Assembly: GCA_900554085.1 (NCBI GenBank)
Contig: USGA01000013.1
Span: forward strand, 1-10,085
DNA from: an uncultured Clostridia bacterium
GTDB taxonomy: Bacteria > Bacillota > Clostridia > Christensenellales > CAG-917
Reading direction: 5' to 3'
Length of the DNA: 10,085 nt
Below, in pieces: positions 1 to 6,142 of this stretch. A program made the position numbers and the translations under genes. The number at the start of each line of letters is the position of its first letter. Position 1 is the first letter of the stretch. The notes under the pieces were generated by a model, which did no database searches, was not told the origin of the DNA, and saw nothing but the letters and a program-made list of their open reading frames with translations.

Positions 1-1543
1 CGGAGAGGGAAGAGTACGCGCCGTCTGCCGCCCCTATTCCGCCGTCGCAGGAAAGGGTGACGGCGTTCTTGCTCGCACCGACGTATGCGCCGATATACAC
101 GTTGGCACCGCCGAAATCGACGGCGTTGTTTTCCGCGCCGAGCGTGAGGCCGGCGAGGCAGTTTTCGATAGAGGCGTCTTTCGCGTAAGCCGCGATTGCG
201 CCGATGACGACATTTGCGGGGACGGCGTCGGGCAGCGATATTCCGCCCGCAACCACCCTGAGGTTCTTAACAGTGCCGCCGACAAATCCGAACAGGCCGT
301 AGGCGCCGCTCTCGTTTGCGGCAAAAGAATCGATGGTGACGGTGCGGCCGTTGCCGTCGAAGACTCCCGAGAAGGGAAGCGTTTCGTCGAAGAGCGCGAC
401 CCAGCCCGAAAGAGTGATGTCCGCGAGCAGGGTATATTCCGCGGAAGCGTACTCGGCCTTGAGCGTTTCGTCGTCTCCCGCGAGCGCGGCGCGTACCGTC
501 TCGAAATCGGAAACGGAAGAGATTGTCACCGTCTTGACCCACCTTGCCTTGAGAGTGAGAGAGGGGTTGCCGGTTTCGTTTTCGGTCACGAGCGTCGAGG
601 AAATCTTGGTCGCGGTGGAATTGTCGGCGTCCTCGTCCACGTCGTCGTAAACCGTGAAATCGTGTTCGGTCACTTCGCCTTCGTCGTCGGTGGTCTCGTA
701 GTACCAGCCCGCAAAGCGGTATCCGTCGCGGGTGGGAGTGCCGAACGCACTCGTTTTCAGGTAGTCGTTCTGTTTGACGGTGACGGTGGATTCGCCCGTT
801 ACGGCGCCGCCGTTGGCGTCGAGAATCACGTCATAGTCGGGCAGCAGGCTGTGGAACATCGGATAAAGTTGCAGCCCGTGCGTGAACGTGTATTTGTCGA
901 GCATTTGAACGGTTGAGGAACTTTCGCTTGCCCAAACCGTGAATGCCGTGGCTTCGTCTTTGTCGTTGTAATAGTACCAGTAAACGAAATAGTCGCCGTC
1001 TCTGTCGGTCTTGGGCACGTCGAGCGCAAAGTTGGACGCCGTGGTGTCGTATTTGACGGTCTTGTCGATTGCCTCGGAGAACTGACCCTCGACACCCGCT
1101 ATGGTGAGGGCGCCGTCATAGGGCTTTTTCTCGTCGGAGGGGTTGAGCGTGAGAGTATACTCGTTGGGCTCGTAGTAAGCGGTGAGAGTGATGTTTTCCT
1201 CCACGGGAGTGGGGTTTTCGCTGTCTGCAAATCCGAATTCGGCACTCTTGTACGACCAGTATTTGAAAGTGTAGCCCGTTTTCACCGGTATTGCCAACGT
1301 GCCGTCCGCGCGCTTGGGAGCGGAAATATAACTGCCGCCGGGCACGTTCTTGACGGTGTAGGAATCGAACGACGTGTCGCCCCCGTTGGTGTCGAAGGTG
1401 ACGGTGTAGGTGAGGGTCTCGACGGTGCCGCCCTGATTACCGCCGCCCTGATTACCGCCCGACGCAGGGTCGCAGGCGACAAGCGCCAGCGCGAGAGTGA
1501 GCACGAGCGCGACAATCAGCAGTTTTCCAACGTTCTTTTTCAT
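1..1543 (-). CDS. Secreted lipoprotein with InlB-type and GLUG-like repeats (C-terminus beyond left edge)
   Basis: The minus strand is open from ATG at 1543-1541 to the left edge (514 codons, no stop), so the gene is partial. Residues 1-24 form a lipoprotein signal peptide: basic MKKN start, hydrophobic core, lipobox LVAC with Cys24 as the lipidation site. A short Gly/Asn/Gln-rich linker follows (about 28-39). Two units resemble the InlB B-repeat (Listeria-Bacteroides repeat): about 46-125, with TFDTNGG and later TGYTFKYW, and about 237-320, with LDANGG and later RDGYRFAGWYY. From about 380 the chain changes to FDGNGRTVTI (395-404) and GLFGFVGGTVKNLRV (416-430), a GLUG-type motif expected to build a beta-helix. 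An AAAGG ribosome site lies 8 bases before the ATG. Known: such proteins sit on the outer face of Gram-positive cells. Inferred: adhesion or glycan/protein contact; the ligand is unknown. No catalytic domain is visible in the part present. Confidence 0.9.
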   Translation of the reverse strand, partial: MKKNVGKLLIVALVLTLALALVACDPASGGNQGGGNQGGTVETLTYTVTFDTNGGDTSFDSYTVKNVPGGSYISAPKRADGTLAIPVKTGYTFKYWSYKSAEFGFADSENPTPVEENITLTAYYEPNEYTLTLNPSDEKKPYDGALTIAGVEGQFSEAIDKTVKYDTTASNFALDVPKTDRDGDYFVYWYYYNDKDEATAFTVWASESSSTVQMLDKYTFTHGLQLYPMFHSLLPDYDVILDANGGAVTGESTVTVKQNDYLKTSAFGTPTRDGYRFAGWYYETTDDEGEVTEHDFTVYDDVDEDADNSTATKISSTLVTENETGNPSLTLKARWVKTVTISSVSDFETVRAALAGDDETLKAEYASAEYTLLADITLSGWVALFDETLPFSGVFDGNGRTVTIDSFAANESGAYGLFGFVGGTVKNLRVVAGGISLPDAVPANVVIGAIAAYAKDASIENCLAGLTLGAENNAVDFGGANVYIGAYVGASKNAVTLSCDGGIGAADGAYSSLS

Positions 1544-1620
1544 ACGCAAAACCTTTACAGTTTCCCGTCGGAACGGAAAAAATTTGCCCGCCCGCGGAAA
1601 GTGTACGTCCGTAGTTTCGG

Positions 1621-1661
1621 ATTATACCAATACATTATACAGCAAGAATACATAAAAGCAA
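1621..1661 (-). promoter_or_regulatory. Candidate sigma-A promoter(s) of the lipoprotein gene
   Basis: On the minus strand there are two TATAAT hexamers, at 1639-1634 and 1626-1621. The upstream one is preceded by TTGCTT (1661-1656) at a 16-base spacing. The downstream one has only weak -35 matches (TTCTTG at a 16-base spacing). The 5' leader to the ATG at 1543 would be about 70-85 bases. Either or both could be used. Confidence 0.55.
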
Positions 1662-1930
1662 ATTAAAAATGCGTGCGCACGCTCTGCGCGCCCGTGACGT
1701 CGCGCGCGTGCGTGAGAGGAGGGCAATGGGGCAATAAACAGTCGGCGGGCAATCGGCGGGCAATGCGCACGCAGGGTGCGGGACGCCCGAAAACTTCGCC
1801 TCGTGTACGCCCGCAAGGCGGAGTTCGGACGGAAATGCGGGGTGAAAAGGCCGAAAACGACCTGAAAAGGTCCTTTAACGAGGAAGTGACGAAGCGCGCG
1901 CGAAAAAAAGGCGGAAGTCGTCGAAAACAC
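1662..1930. other. Intergenic DNA without a convincing gene
   Basis: This is the left part of the 546-base gap between the lipoprotein gene and nrdD. Short open frames exist on both strands (for example 1673-1948 plus and 1622-1930 minus), but they lack a ribosome site, are very Arg-rich and match no family I know. The stretch holds four copies of GGGCAAT (1721-1764), including a tandem 11-base duplication TCGGCGGGCAA at 1742-1763, and a small GACCT-GAAA-AGGTC hairpin at 1859-1872. I see no RNA gene. Confidence 0.5.
1742..1763. repeat. Tandem 11-base direct repeat in intergenic DNA
   Basis: TCGGCGGGCAA occurs twice head to tail (1742-1752 and 1753-1763). Its GGGCAAT part is also found at 1721-1727 and 1729-1735, so four copies lie within 44 bases. 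It is probably a small local duplication; no function can be assigned. Confidence 0.7.
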
Positions 1931-1959
1931 TGTGAAACCAAAACTTAAAATGTTTCACA
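1931..1959. promoter_or_regulatory. Inverted repeat upstream of the nrdD promoter (candidate operator)
   Basis: TGTGAAAC (1931-1938) and GTTTCACA (1952-1959) are perfect 8-base inverted repeats with 13 bases between them. The arm centres are 21 bases apart, about two helical turns. The site ends 30 bases before the -35 of nrdD. The arms resemble half-sites of redox regulators such as Rex (TTGTGAA/TTCACAA) and of CRP/FNR proteins, but the spacing is larger than either family normally uses. It could also form an RNA hairpin if transcribed. Confidence 0.45.
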
Positions 1960-1962
1960 AGA

Positions 1963-1978
1963 AAACAATATTTTGTGG
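1963..1978. promoter_or_regulatory. NrdR box 1 upstream of nrdD
   Basis: AAACAATATTTTGTGG matches the NrdR box consensus acaCwAtATaTwGtgt at 13 of 16 positions, including all but one of the central core. NrdR is the ATP-cone repressor of ribonucleotide reductase genes and binds paired boxes. The partner box starts exactly 31 bases downstream. Confidence 0.7.
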
Positions 1979-1989
1979 TCAAATTCCTA

Positions 1990-2018
1990 TTGACACCTAC
2001 ATATTGTTGTGTTACCAT
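1990..2018 (+). promoter_or_regulatory. Sigma-A promoter of nrdD
   Basis: A consensus -35 TTGACA (1990-1995) is followed after exactly 17 bases by TACCAT (2013-2018). Transcription would start near 2025, giving a leader of about 65 bases. The spacer contains NrdR box 2. Confidence 0.75.
1994..2009. promoter_or_regulatory. NrdR box 2, overlapping the nrdD promoter
   Basis: CACCTACATATTGTTG keeps the core C-w-A-x-A-T-a-T-w-G-t of the NrdR box (10 of 16 overall). The outer bases are weak. It is separated from box 1 by 15 bases, the usual linker of tandem NrdR boxes, and lies between the -35 and -10 of the promoter, where binding would block RNA polymerase. Confidence 0.65.
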
Positions 2019-2089
2019 TGCGTTGCACTCTTCGGGAGGGACGACAAATTCCGACCGGAAATCCTAAAATTCGACAGGGAGAAAGTCTA

Positions 2090-4195
2090 ATGATCATCAA
2101 GATTTTGAAGCGTGACGGAAGAATCGAATTCTTCGACAAGCAGAAAATTGCCGACGCCATATTCAAGGCGGCGCAGGCTTGCGGCGGCAAGAACAGGGAA
2201 ATGGCGGCGGGACTTGCCGACCTCGTAGTCAAGGCGGCGGAAGTCAAATTCGTGGATAAAATTCCCTCCGTCGAGGACATTCAGGACCTCGTCGAAGAGG
2301 TACTCATCAACGAGGGGCACGCTCAGACGGCAAAGGCGTACATTCTTTACCGCGAGAGAAGACAGGAAGCCAGAAAGATTTCCGCTCTCATCGGCGAAAC
2401 TTCCGAACTTTTCACGGGTTATCTTGCCGACAAGGACTGGGGCGTCAAGGAGAACGCCAATATGCAGAAGAGCGTCAACGGACTCAACAACTATGTCCGC
2501 GAGCACTTCACCAAGAAATACTGGCTGTACAAAGTTTACCCCAAAGAGGTCAGAGAAGCCCACGAATCTGGTGACATTCATCTGCACGACCTCGGATTCT
2601 TCGGTCCGTACTGCGCGGGCTGGGATGTCCGTCAGTTGCTTACCGACGGTTTCGGCGGCGTTATGGGTAAGGTCGAGTCCCGTCCCGCAAAACACCTCCG
2701 TTCCTTCCTCGGTCAACTGGTCAACTCCACGTTCACCACGCAGGGCGAGACTGCGGGCGCACAGGCCTGGAGTTCCATCGACACTTACTGCGCACCTTTC
2801 ATCTACTATGACAATATGACCTACGACCAGGTCCGTCAGTGCCTGCAGGAGTTCGTGTTCAACATCAACGTGCCTACGCGAGTCGGGTTCCAGTGCCCCT
2901 TCTCCAACCTCACTTTCGACATCAGGGTTCCCCGCACTCTTGCGGACCAGCCCGTTGTCATCGGCGGCGAAGTCAAGGACAAGACCTACAGCGAATTCCA
3001 GAAGGAAATGGACATCTTCAACAAAGCGTTCTGCGACGTTATGCTCGCGGGCGACGCCAAGGGCAGAGTGTTCACATTCCCCATTCCCACTATCAACGTC
3101 ACAAAGGATTTCGACTGGAACAGTGAAGTCGTCAACGCCTTTATGGAAATCACCTGCAAATACGGTATCCCGTACTTTGCGAACTATATCAACTCCGACC
3201 TCAGCCCCGAGGACGCCGTCAGTATGTGCTGCCGTCTGCGTCTCGACGTCAGCGAACTGAGAAAGCGCGGAGGCGGTCTGTTCGGTTCCAACCCCCACAC
3301 GGGCTCCATCGGCGTCGTCACCATCAACCTGCCCAGAATAGGATATCTCAGCAAGACGGAAGGCGAGTTCCTCGAGAGAGTGCGTCATATGGCGGTCATA
3401 GCCAAGACCTCCCTCGAAATCAAGCGCAAGATAGTCGAGGCACAGTCCGAAAGAGGTCTTTATCCCTATTCCACGCACTATCTCCGCGGCGTCAAGGAGA
3501 GGACGGGCGAGTATTGGTCCAACCACTTCAACACCATCGGTATCGTGGGTATGAACGAGGCTTGCATCAACTTTATGGGCAAGGACATCTCCACTCCCGA
3601 AGGGCAGCAGTTCTCCATTCGCGTGATGAACTATATGCGCGAGATAATGATTGAGTTCCAGAAGGAAACGGGTCATATGTACAACCTCGAAGCCACGCCT
3701 GCCGAAGGCACTTCCTATCGTCTGGCGCTGCTTGACAAGAAGTACTATCCCGGAATCGTGACCGCAGGCGAAAATGACGTGTATTACACCAACTCCGCGC
3801 AACTTCCCGTCGGTTTCGGCGAGGACATTATGGAGACCGTCAGACTGCAGGACGAAATACAGTCGCTGTTCACGGGCGGCACCGTTCAGCACCTCTACCT
3901 CGGCGAGAGGGTCAAGGACATCAACGCGGCCAAGAAACTCATCAAGAAGATTTTCGAGACCTCCAAGATGCCTTACATCTCCATAACCCCCACCTTCAGC
4001 GTGTGCCCCAACCACGGGTATATCGCCGGCGAGCACTTCACTTGCCCCGAGTGCGGAGAGGAAGCCGAAGTGTACACGAGAGTCGTCGGATATCTCCGTC
4101 CCGTGCAGAACTTCAACAACGGCAAGAAAGAGGAGTGGAGAGAGCGCGTCAAGTACGAACTCAAGCCCGAACAACTCAAGGACGTCAAACTGTAA
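2090..4195 (+). CDS. nrdD: Anaerobic (class III) ribonucleoside-triphosphate reductase
   Basis: NrdD reduces ribonucleotides to deoxyribonucleotides in the cytoplasm using a glycyl radical installed by NrdG. The protein is 701 residues. Residues 1-95 are an ATP-cone, the regulatory nucleotide site (KRDGRIEFFDKQKIADAI). The catalytic ten-stranded barrel follows: Cys175 in GPYCAGWD, Cys380/Cys381 in SMCCRLRLD, then GSIGVVTINLPRIGYL. The C-terminus carries a metal site Cys639-x2-His642-x9-Cys652-x2-Cys655 and the radical loop RVVGYL with Gly667. His in place of one of the four usual cysteines is a variant. Start: ATG at 2090 has AGGGAG 8 bases upstream, and the ATP-cone begins there; an in-frame GTG at 2009 lies inside the promoter and is rejected. 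Tandem NrdR-like boxes predict repression by NrdR. A terminator follows directly, and nrdG lies 137 bases on. Confidence 0.97.
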   Translation: MIIKILKRDGRIEFFDKQKIADAIFKAAQACGGKNREMAAGLADLVVKAAEVKFVDKIPSVEDIQDLVEEVLINEGHAQTAKAYILYRERRQEARKISALIGETSELFTGYLADKDWGVKENANMQKSVNGLNNYVREHFTKKYWLYKVYPKEVREAHESGDIHLHDLGFFGPYCAGWDVRQLLTDGFGGVMGKVESRPAKHLRSFLGQLVNSTFTTQGETAGAQAWSSIDTYCAPFIYYDNMTYDQVRQCLQEFVFNINVPTRVGFQCPFSNLTFDIRVPRTLADQPVVIGGEVKDKTYSEFQKEMDIFNKAFCDVMLAGDAKGRVFTFPIPTINVTKDFDWNSEVVNAFMEITCKYGIPYFANYINSDLSPEDAVSMCCRLRLDVSELRKRGGGLFGSNPHTGSIGVVTINLPRIGYLSKTEGEFLERVRHMAVIAKTSLEIKRKIVEAQSERGLYPYSTHYLRGVKERTGEYWSNHFNTIGIVGMNEACINFMGKDISTPEGQQFSIRVMNYMREIMIEFQKETGHMYNLEATPAEGTSYRLALLDKKYYPGIVTAGENDVYYTNSAQLPVGFGEDIMETVRLQDEIQSLFTGGTVQHLYLGERVKDINAAKKLIKKIFETSKMPYISITPTFSVCPNHGYIAGEHFTCPECGEEAEVYTRVVGYLRPVQNFNNGKKEEWRERVKYELKPEQLKDVKL

Positions 4196-4220
4196 AATCT
4201 TAAAAACACATTTAAAATGT

Positions 4221-4249
4221 CAAAACGGACGGTTAATCCGTCCGTTTTG
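4221..4249 (+). terminator. Intrinsic terminator after nrdD
   Basis: CAAAACGGACGG (4221-4232) pairs perfectly with CCGTCCGTTTTG (4238-4249) around the loop TTAAT: 12 base pairs. The T run is part of the descending arm, and the A run of the ascending arm could serve the other strand. It sits between nrdD and nrdG, so nrdG would depend on readthrough or on its own promoter, which I cannot identify. Confidence 0.8.
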
Positions 4250-4290
4250 CGCCCTCGGCGGAAACGGCAATCACAGTCGCATACGCCTCG

Positions 4291-4314
4291 GGCGGGGCGC
4301 ACCCGCCGGTGCGC
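4291..4314 (+). promoter_or_regulatory. Overlapping, mutually exclusive hairpins in the nrdG leader
   Basis: GGCGGG (4291-4296) can pair with CCCGCC (4302-4307). Alternatively GCGCACC (4297-4303) can pair with GGTGCGC (4308-4314) around a CGCC loop. The two use the same bases, so only one can form. They end 6 bases before the nrdG ribosome site. A role in setting NrdG translation is possible but is inference; the stretch is very GC-rich, which makes pairings common. Confidence 0.35.
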
Positions 4315-4332
4315 GGGTCGGGAGGAAGAAAT

Positions 4333-4992
4333 ATGAGGATAGCGGGATTTCAACCCAACAGTCTGCTGGATTTCCCCGGCAATATCGCCGCAATGGTGTT
4401 TGTCGGCGGTTGCAATATGAGGTGCTGGTATTGTCACAACGCCTCCATTCTCGACACGAGAGAATTTCTCGACGAGCAAGCCATACTCGACAGAATAAAA
4501 GACAATTTCCTGCTTGACGGGGTGGTGATATCGGGCGGAGAGCCTACGCTGCAACCCGACCTGCTCGACTTTGCCCGCAAGGTCAAGGATATGGGGCTCG
4601 AAGTCAAACTCGACACCAACGGACTGCGCCCCGCCGTTATAAAGGAGGGCGTGGAGAAAGGACTTTTCGATTATGTGGCAATGGACATCAAGGCGCCTTT
4701 CGACAAAGCGTGCGTGGTAACGCCCACCGTGCCCTGGAACGCCGACAAACTGCGCGAGAGCGTGCGTTACCTTATGGGGCAGGACAAGGTGCCTTACGAG
4801 TTCAGAATGACCGTGATTCCGCAGTTTACCGTCGAGGACGTCGAGAGGGCGGCGCAGGAAATAGCGGGAGCCAGGATATTTTATCTGCAGCCTTACGTTG
4901 ACCACGGAATGGGGCTGAAGCCTCCGTCGGCGGCTTTCCTCGAAGAGGCGCGTGCGGCGGCGGAAAAGTTCGTTAAAACGGAAGTGCGCTGA
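4333..4992 (+). CDS. nrdG: Anaerobic ribonucleotide reductase activating protein (radical SAM)
   Basis: NrdG uses a [4Fe-4S] cluster and S-adenosylmethionine to abstract a hydrogen from the C-terminal glycine of NrdD (Gly667 here). The 219-residue protein has the radical-SAM signature Cys27-x3-Cys31-x2-Cys34 in GGCNMRCWYCHN, the SAM-binding SGGEPTLQ (67-74), then LDTNG and VAMDIKAP strands typical of the partial barrel. Its opening, AGFQPNSLLDFPG, is shared by NrdG-like activases of Clostridia. Start: ATG at 4333 has GGAGG 7 bases upstream; an in-frame GTG at 4309 without a ribosome site is rejected. It lies downstream of nrdD on the same strand, so both parts of the system are present, but a terminator separates them. 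Family members of this type are sometimes annotated as pyruvate formate-lyase activase-like; the neighbour makes NrdG the better call. Confidence 0.93.
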   Translation: MRIAGFQPNSLLDFPGNIAAMVFVGGCNMRCWYCHNASILDTREFLDEQAILDRIKDNFLLDGVVISGGEPTLQPDLLDFARKVKDMGLEVKLDTNGLRPAVIKEGVEKGLFDYVAMDIKAPFDKACVVTPTVPWNADKLRESVRYLMGQDKVPYEFRMTVIPQFTVEDVERAAQEIAGARIFYLQPYVDHGMGLKPPSAAFLEEARAAAEKFVKTEVR

Positions 4993-5022
4993 ACGGAGCG
5001 GACGCGCGCGAAGCGAAAATAA

Positions 5023-5057
5023 AATCGGACGGGAATTCCCGTCCGATTCCGTTTTTT
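5023..5057. terminator. Bidirectional terminator between convergent genes
   Basis: A perfect 26-base palindrome, 5023-5048 (arms AATCGGACGGG and CCCGTCCGATT, AATT centre), is followed on the plus strand by a T run (5052-5057) and on the minus strand by a TTTTATTTT tract (complement of 5016-5024). It would end nrdG from the left and the zinc-ribbon gene from the right. Confidence 0.88.
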
Positions 5058-5080
5058 CAGTCATACTTGCCGAAAGCGGT

Positions 5081-5878
5081 TCAGTCCGCCGCGGGCACCC
5101 ATTTCTTCATAGGCTTGACCATAAAGCCGAAGGAGAAAATCATATAGACGAGGGCGAGCGCCACGGGCACGAACACGAGGTAGAGGCTGCCGCCGATGAT
5201 GACGTCGACGAAGTACTCTGCGATTGCCATATCGATGGGCGCGCTGCCGAGATAGGGCTGGAAGACTATGCACGCCGAAAGCGCCAGCATACCCATAGAC
5301 CACACGAAGTTGAGATACCTCGGGAATTTGCCGACTGCAAAGCAGACGAGCGCGGCCACGGCGGTGAGCGCTGCGGCGAAGAAGAATATCACGGGCAGGC
5401 AAGCGACGAGACCGTCCGCAACGCCGACTTCAAACGCGGCTTTGAGCACCGCGGTGTCGGAGAGCAGGGTGAGACCGTCGAAGAATCTGAGACCTGCGAG
5501 CACTCCCACGTTGCTGAGCATATCTGCGGCGAGATAGCCGAGAATGACGGTGGCGAGCAGAAGCACGCCGAAGATGAAGCAACCGAAACTTCTGGGACGA
5601 CCGGAAAGTTTCTTCTGAACCTTGCCTGCGTACTTGTCCGCCTTTTCCGTCTTGACTTCCGCGCGGTACGCCTGTTCGGGGCGGTCTGCGTAGGGATTCT
5701 GAGGAGTAAAGGTCGGCTGCGTCTGCGCGAGCGCGGTGGCGGAAGGAATCTTGACGCCGATTGTCACGCCGCAGTTGGGGCACCTGATTTTGTGCTTGTA
5801 TCCTTCGGGCAGGTTAGCCGCGTTGGCGGGAGGGTCGAAACATATTTCGGCTCTGCAACTCGGACATCTGGTATACAT
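5081..5878 (-). CDS. Membrane protein with N-terminal zinc ribbon, function unknown
   Basis: The 265-residue protein starts with a zinc-ribbon domain: Cys5-x2-Cys8 in MYTRCPSC and Cys33-x2-Cys36 in RCPNCG, about 24 residues apart, of the type often called zinc_ribbon/MJ0042-like. A polar Pro/Gln-rich and then Lys-rich linker (about 45-97) leads to four hydrophobic segments, near 98-121, 156-182, 188-208 and 224-252, ending with a basic VKPMKKW tail. A small soluble cytoplasmic metal-binding head on a four-helix membrane domain is therefore likely. I do not recognise a specific family and no enzymatic motif is seen. GAGG lies 6 bases before the ATG, and a near-consensus promoter precedes it. 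It is transcribed alone, convergent with nrdG. Confidence 0.85.
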   Translation of the reverse strand: MYTRCPSCRAEICFDPPANAANLPEGYKHKIRCPNCGVTIGVKIPSATALAQTQPTFTPQNPYADRPEQAYRAEVKTEKADKYAGKVQKKLSGRPRSFGCFIFGVLLLATVILGYLAADMLSNVGVLAGLRFFDGLTLLSDTAVLKAAFEVGVADGLVACLPVIFFFAAALTAVAALVCFAVGKFPRYLNFVWSMGMLALSACIVFQPYLGSAPIDMAIAEYFVDVIIGGSLYLVFVPVALALVYMIFSFGFMVKPMKKWVPAAD

Positions 5879-5913
5879 AGTCCACCTCTCTTCGTCGAGA
5901 TTTATTCACAACT

Positions 5914-5942
5914 ATTATAATTTGCCTACACCGCAAAGTCAA
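5914..5942 (-). promoter_or_regulatory. Sigma-A promoter of the zinc-ribbon membrane protein gene
   Basis: On the minus strand TTGACT (5942-5937) is followed after 17 bases by TATAAT (5919-5914). The leader to the ATG at 5878 would be about 30 bases. This indicates constitutive, vegetative expression. Confidence 0.85.
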
Positions 5943-5992
5943 TTCCTTATTCTCGGTTATTTTTTCGCACGCGGTGCGTAGTGTGCGCGCGA

Positions 5993-6046
5993 GAGGATGC
6001 GGGCAATTCCCGTTATCCTCCAAGGTGAAGGGGCGTAGCCGCCTTC
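5993..6046. other. Two adjacent unassigned hairpins
   Basis: GAGGATGCGGG (5993-6003) folds onto CCCGTTATCCTC (6009-6020): 11 pairs with one G-T pair, one bulged T and the loop CAATT. Immediately after, GAAGGGGC (6027-6034) folds onto GCCGCCTTC (6038-6046) with a GTA loop and one bulged G. The pair lies in the 264-base gap between the divergent genes at 5878 and 6143, upstream of both. It matches no riboswitch or small RNA class that I can recognise with confidence. Confidence 0.4.
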
Positions 6047-6130
6047 CGCGCGGAAAATGACGGATTCGTGGCGAAAAGCGCGCATTTTGAGGGCTTTTGT
6101 CGCTTCGCTTTTTGCCGTCGTGCTTTATGT

Positions 6131-6136
6131 TAATAT
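6131..6136 (+). promoter_or_regulatory. Possible -10 element for the small gene at 6143
   Basis: TAATAT lies 6 bases before the ATG at 6143, which would put the transcription start at or next to the start codon (leaderless mRNA). There is no good -35 at 16-18 bases: the nearest, CTTTTT at 6108-6113, is weak. Confidence 0.35.
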
Positions 6137-6142
6137 GCGGCT

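Noticed and set aside
1673..1948. A 91-codon open frame in the nrdD upstream region
   Set aside because: GTG start without ribosome site, strongly Arg-rich, and its end runs into the inverted repeat of the control region.
1931..1959. A standard Rex or CRP/FNR site
   Set aside because: The half-sites look right but the 13-base gap does not fit a single dimer of either family, so it is listed only as an unassigned inverted repeat.
2009..2089. Upstream GTG start for nrdD giving 27 extra residues
   Set aside because: The GTG overlaps the promoter spacer and NrdR box 2, has no ribosome site, and the extra residues do not belong to the ATP-cone.
2087..4174. A 695-codon open frame antisense to nrdD
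   Set aside because: It mirrors nrdD. With C-rich third positions in the sense gene, one antisense frame rarely meets a stop. It has no ribosome site and no recognisable domain, while the plus strand encodes a fully conserved NrdD.
3973..5920. Long frames at 3973-5064 (minus) and 4952-5920 (plus)
   Set aside because: Both cross the terminators at 4221-4249 or 5023-5057 and overlap well-supported genes on the opposite strand; their products are low-complexity.
5991..6060. Lysine or manganese (yybP-ykoY) riboswitch
   Set aside because: The fragments GAGAGGATGCGGG and AAGGGGCGTAGC recall parts of these classes, but the essential AGUA, GGGGAGUA and GCCGAAG segments are absent and the region is too short for the lysine class.
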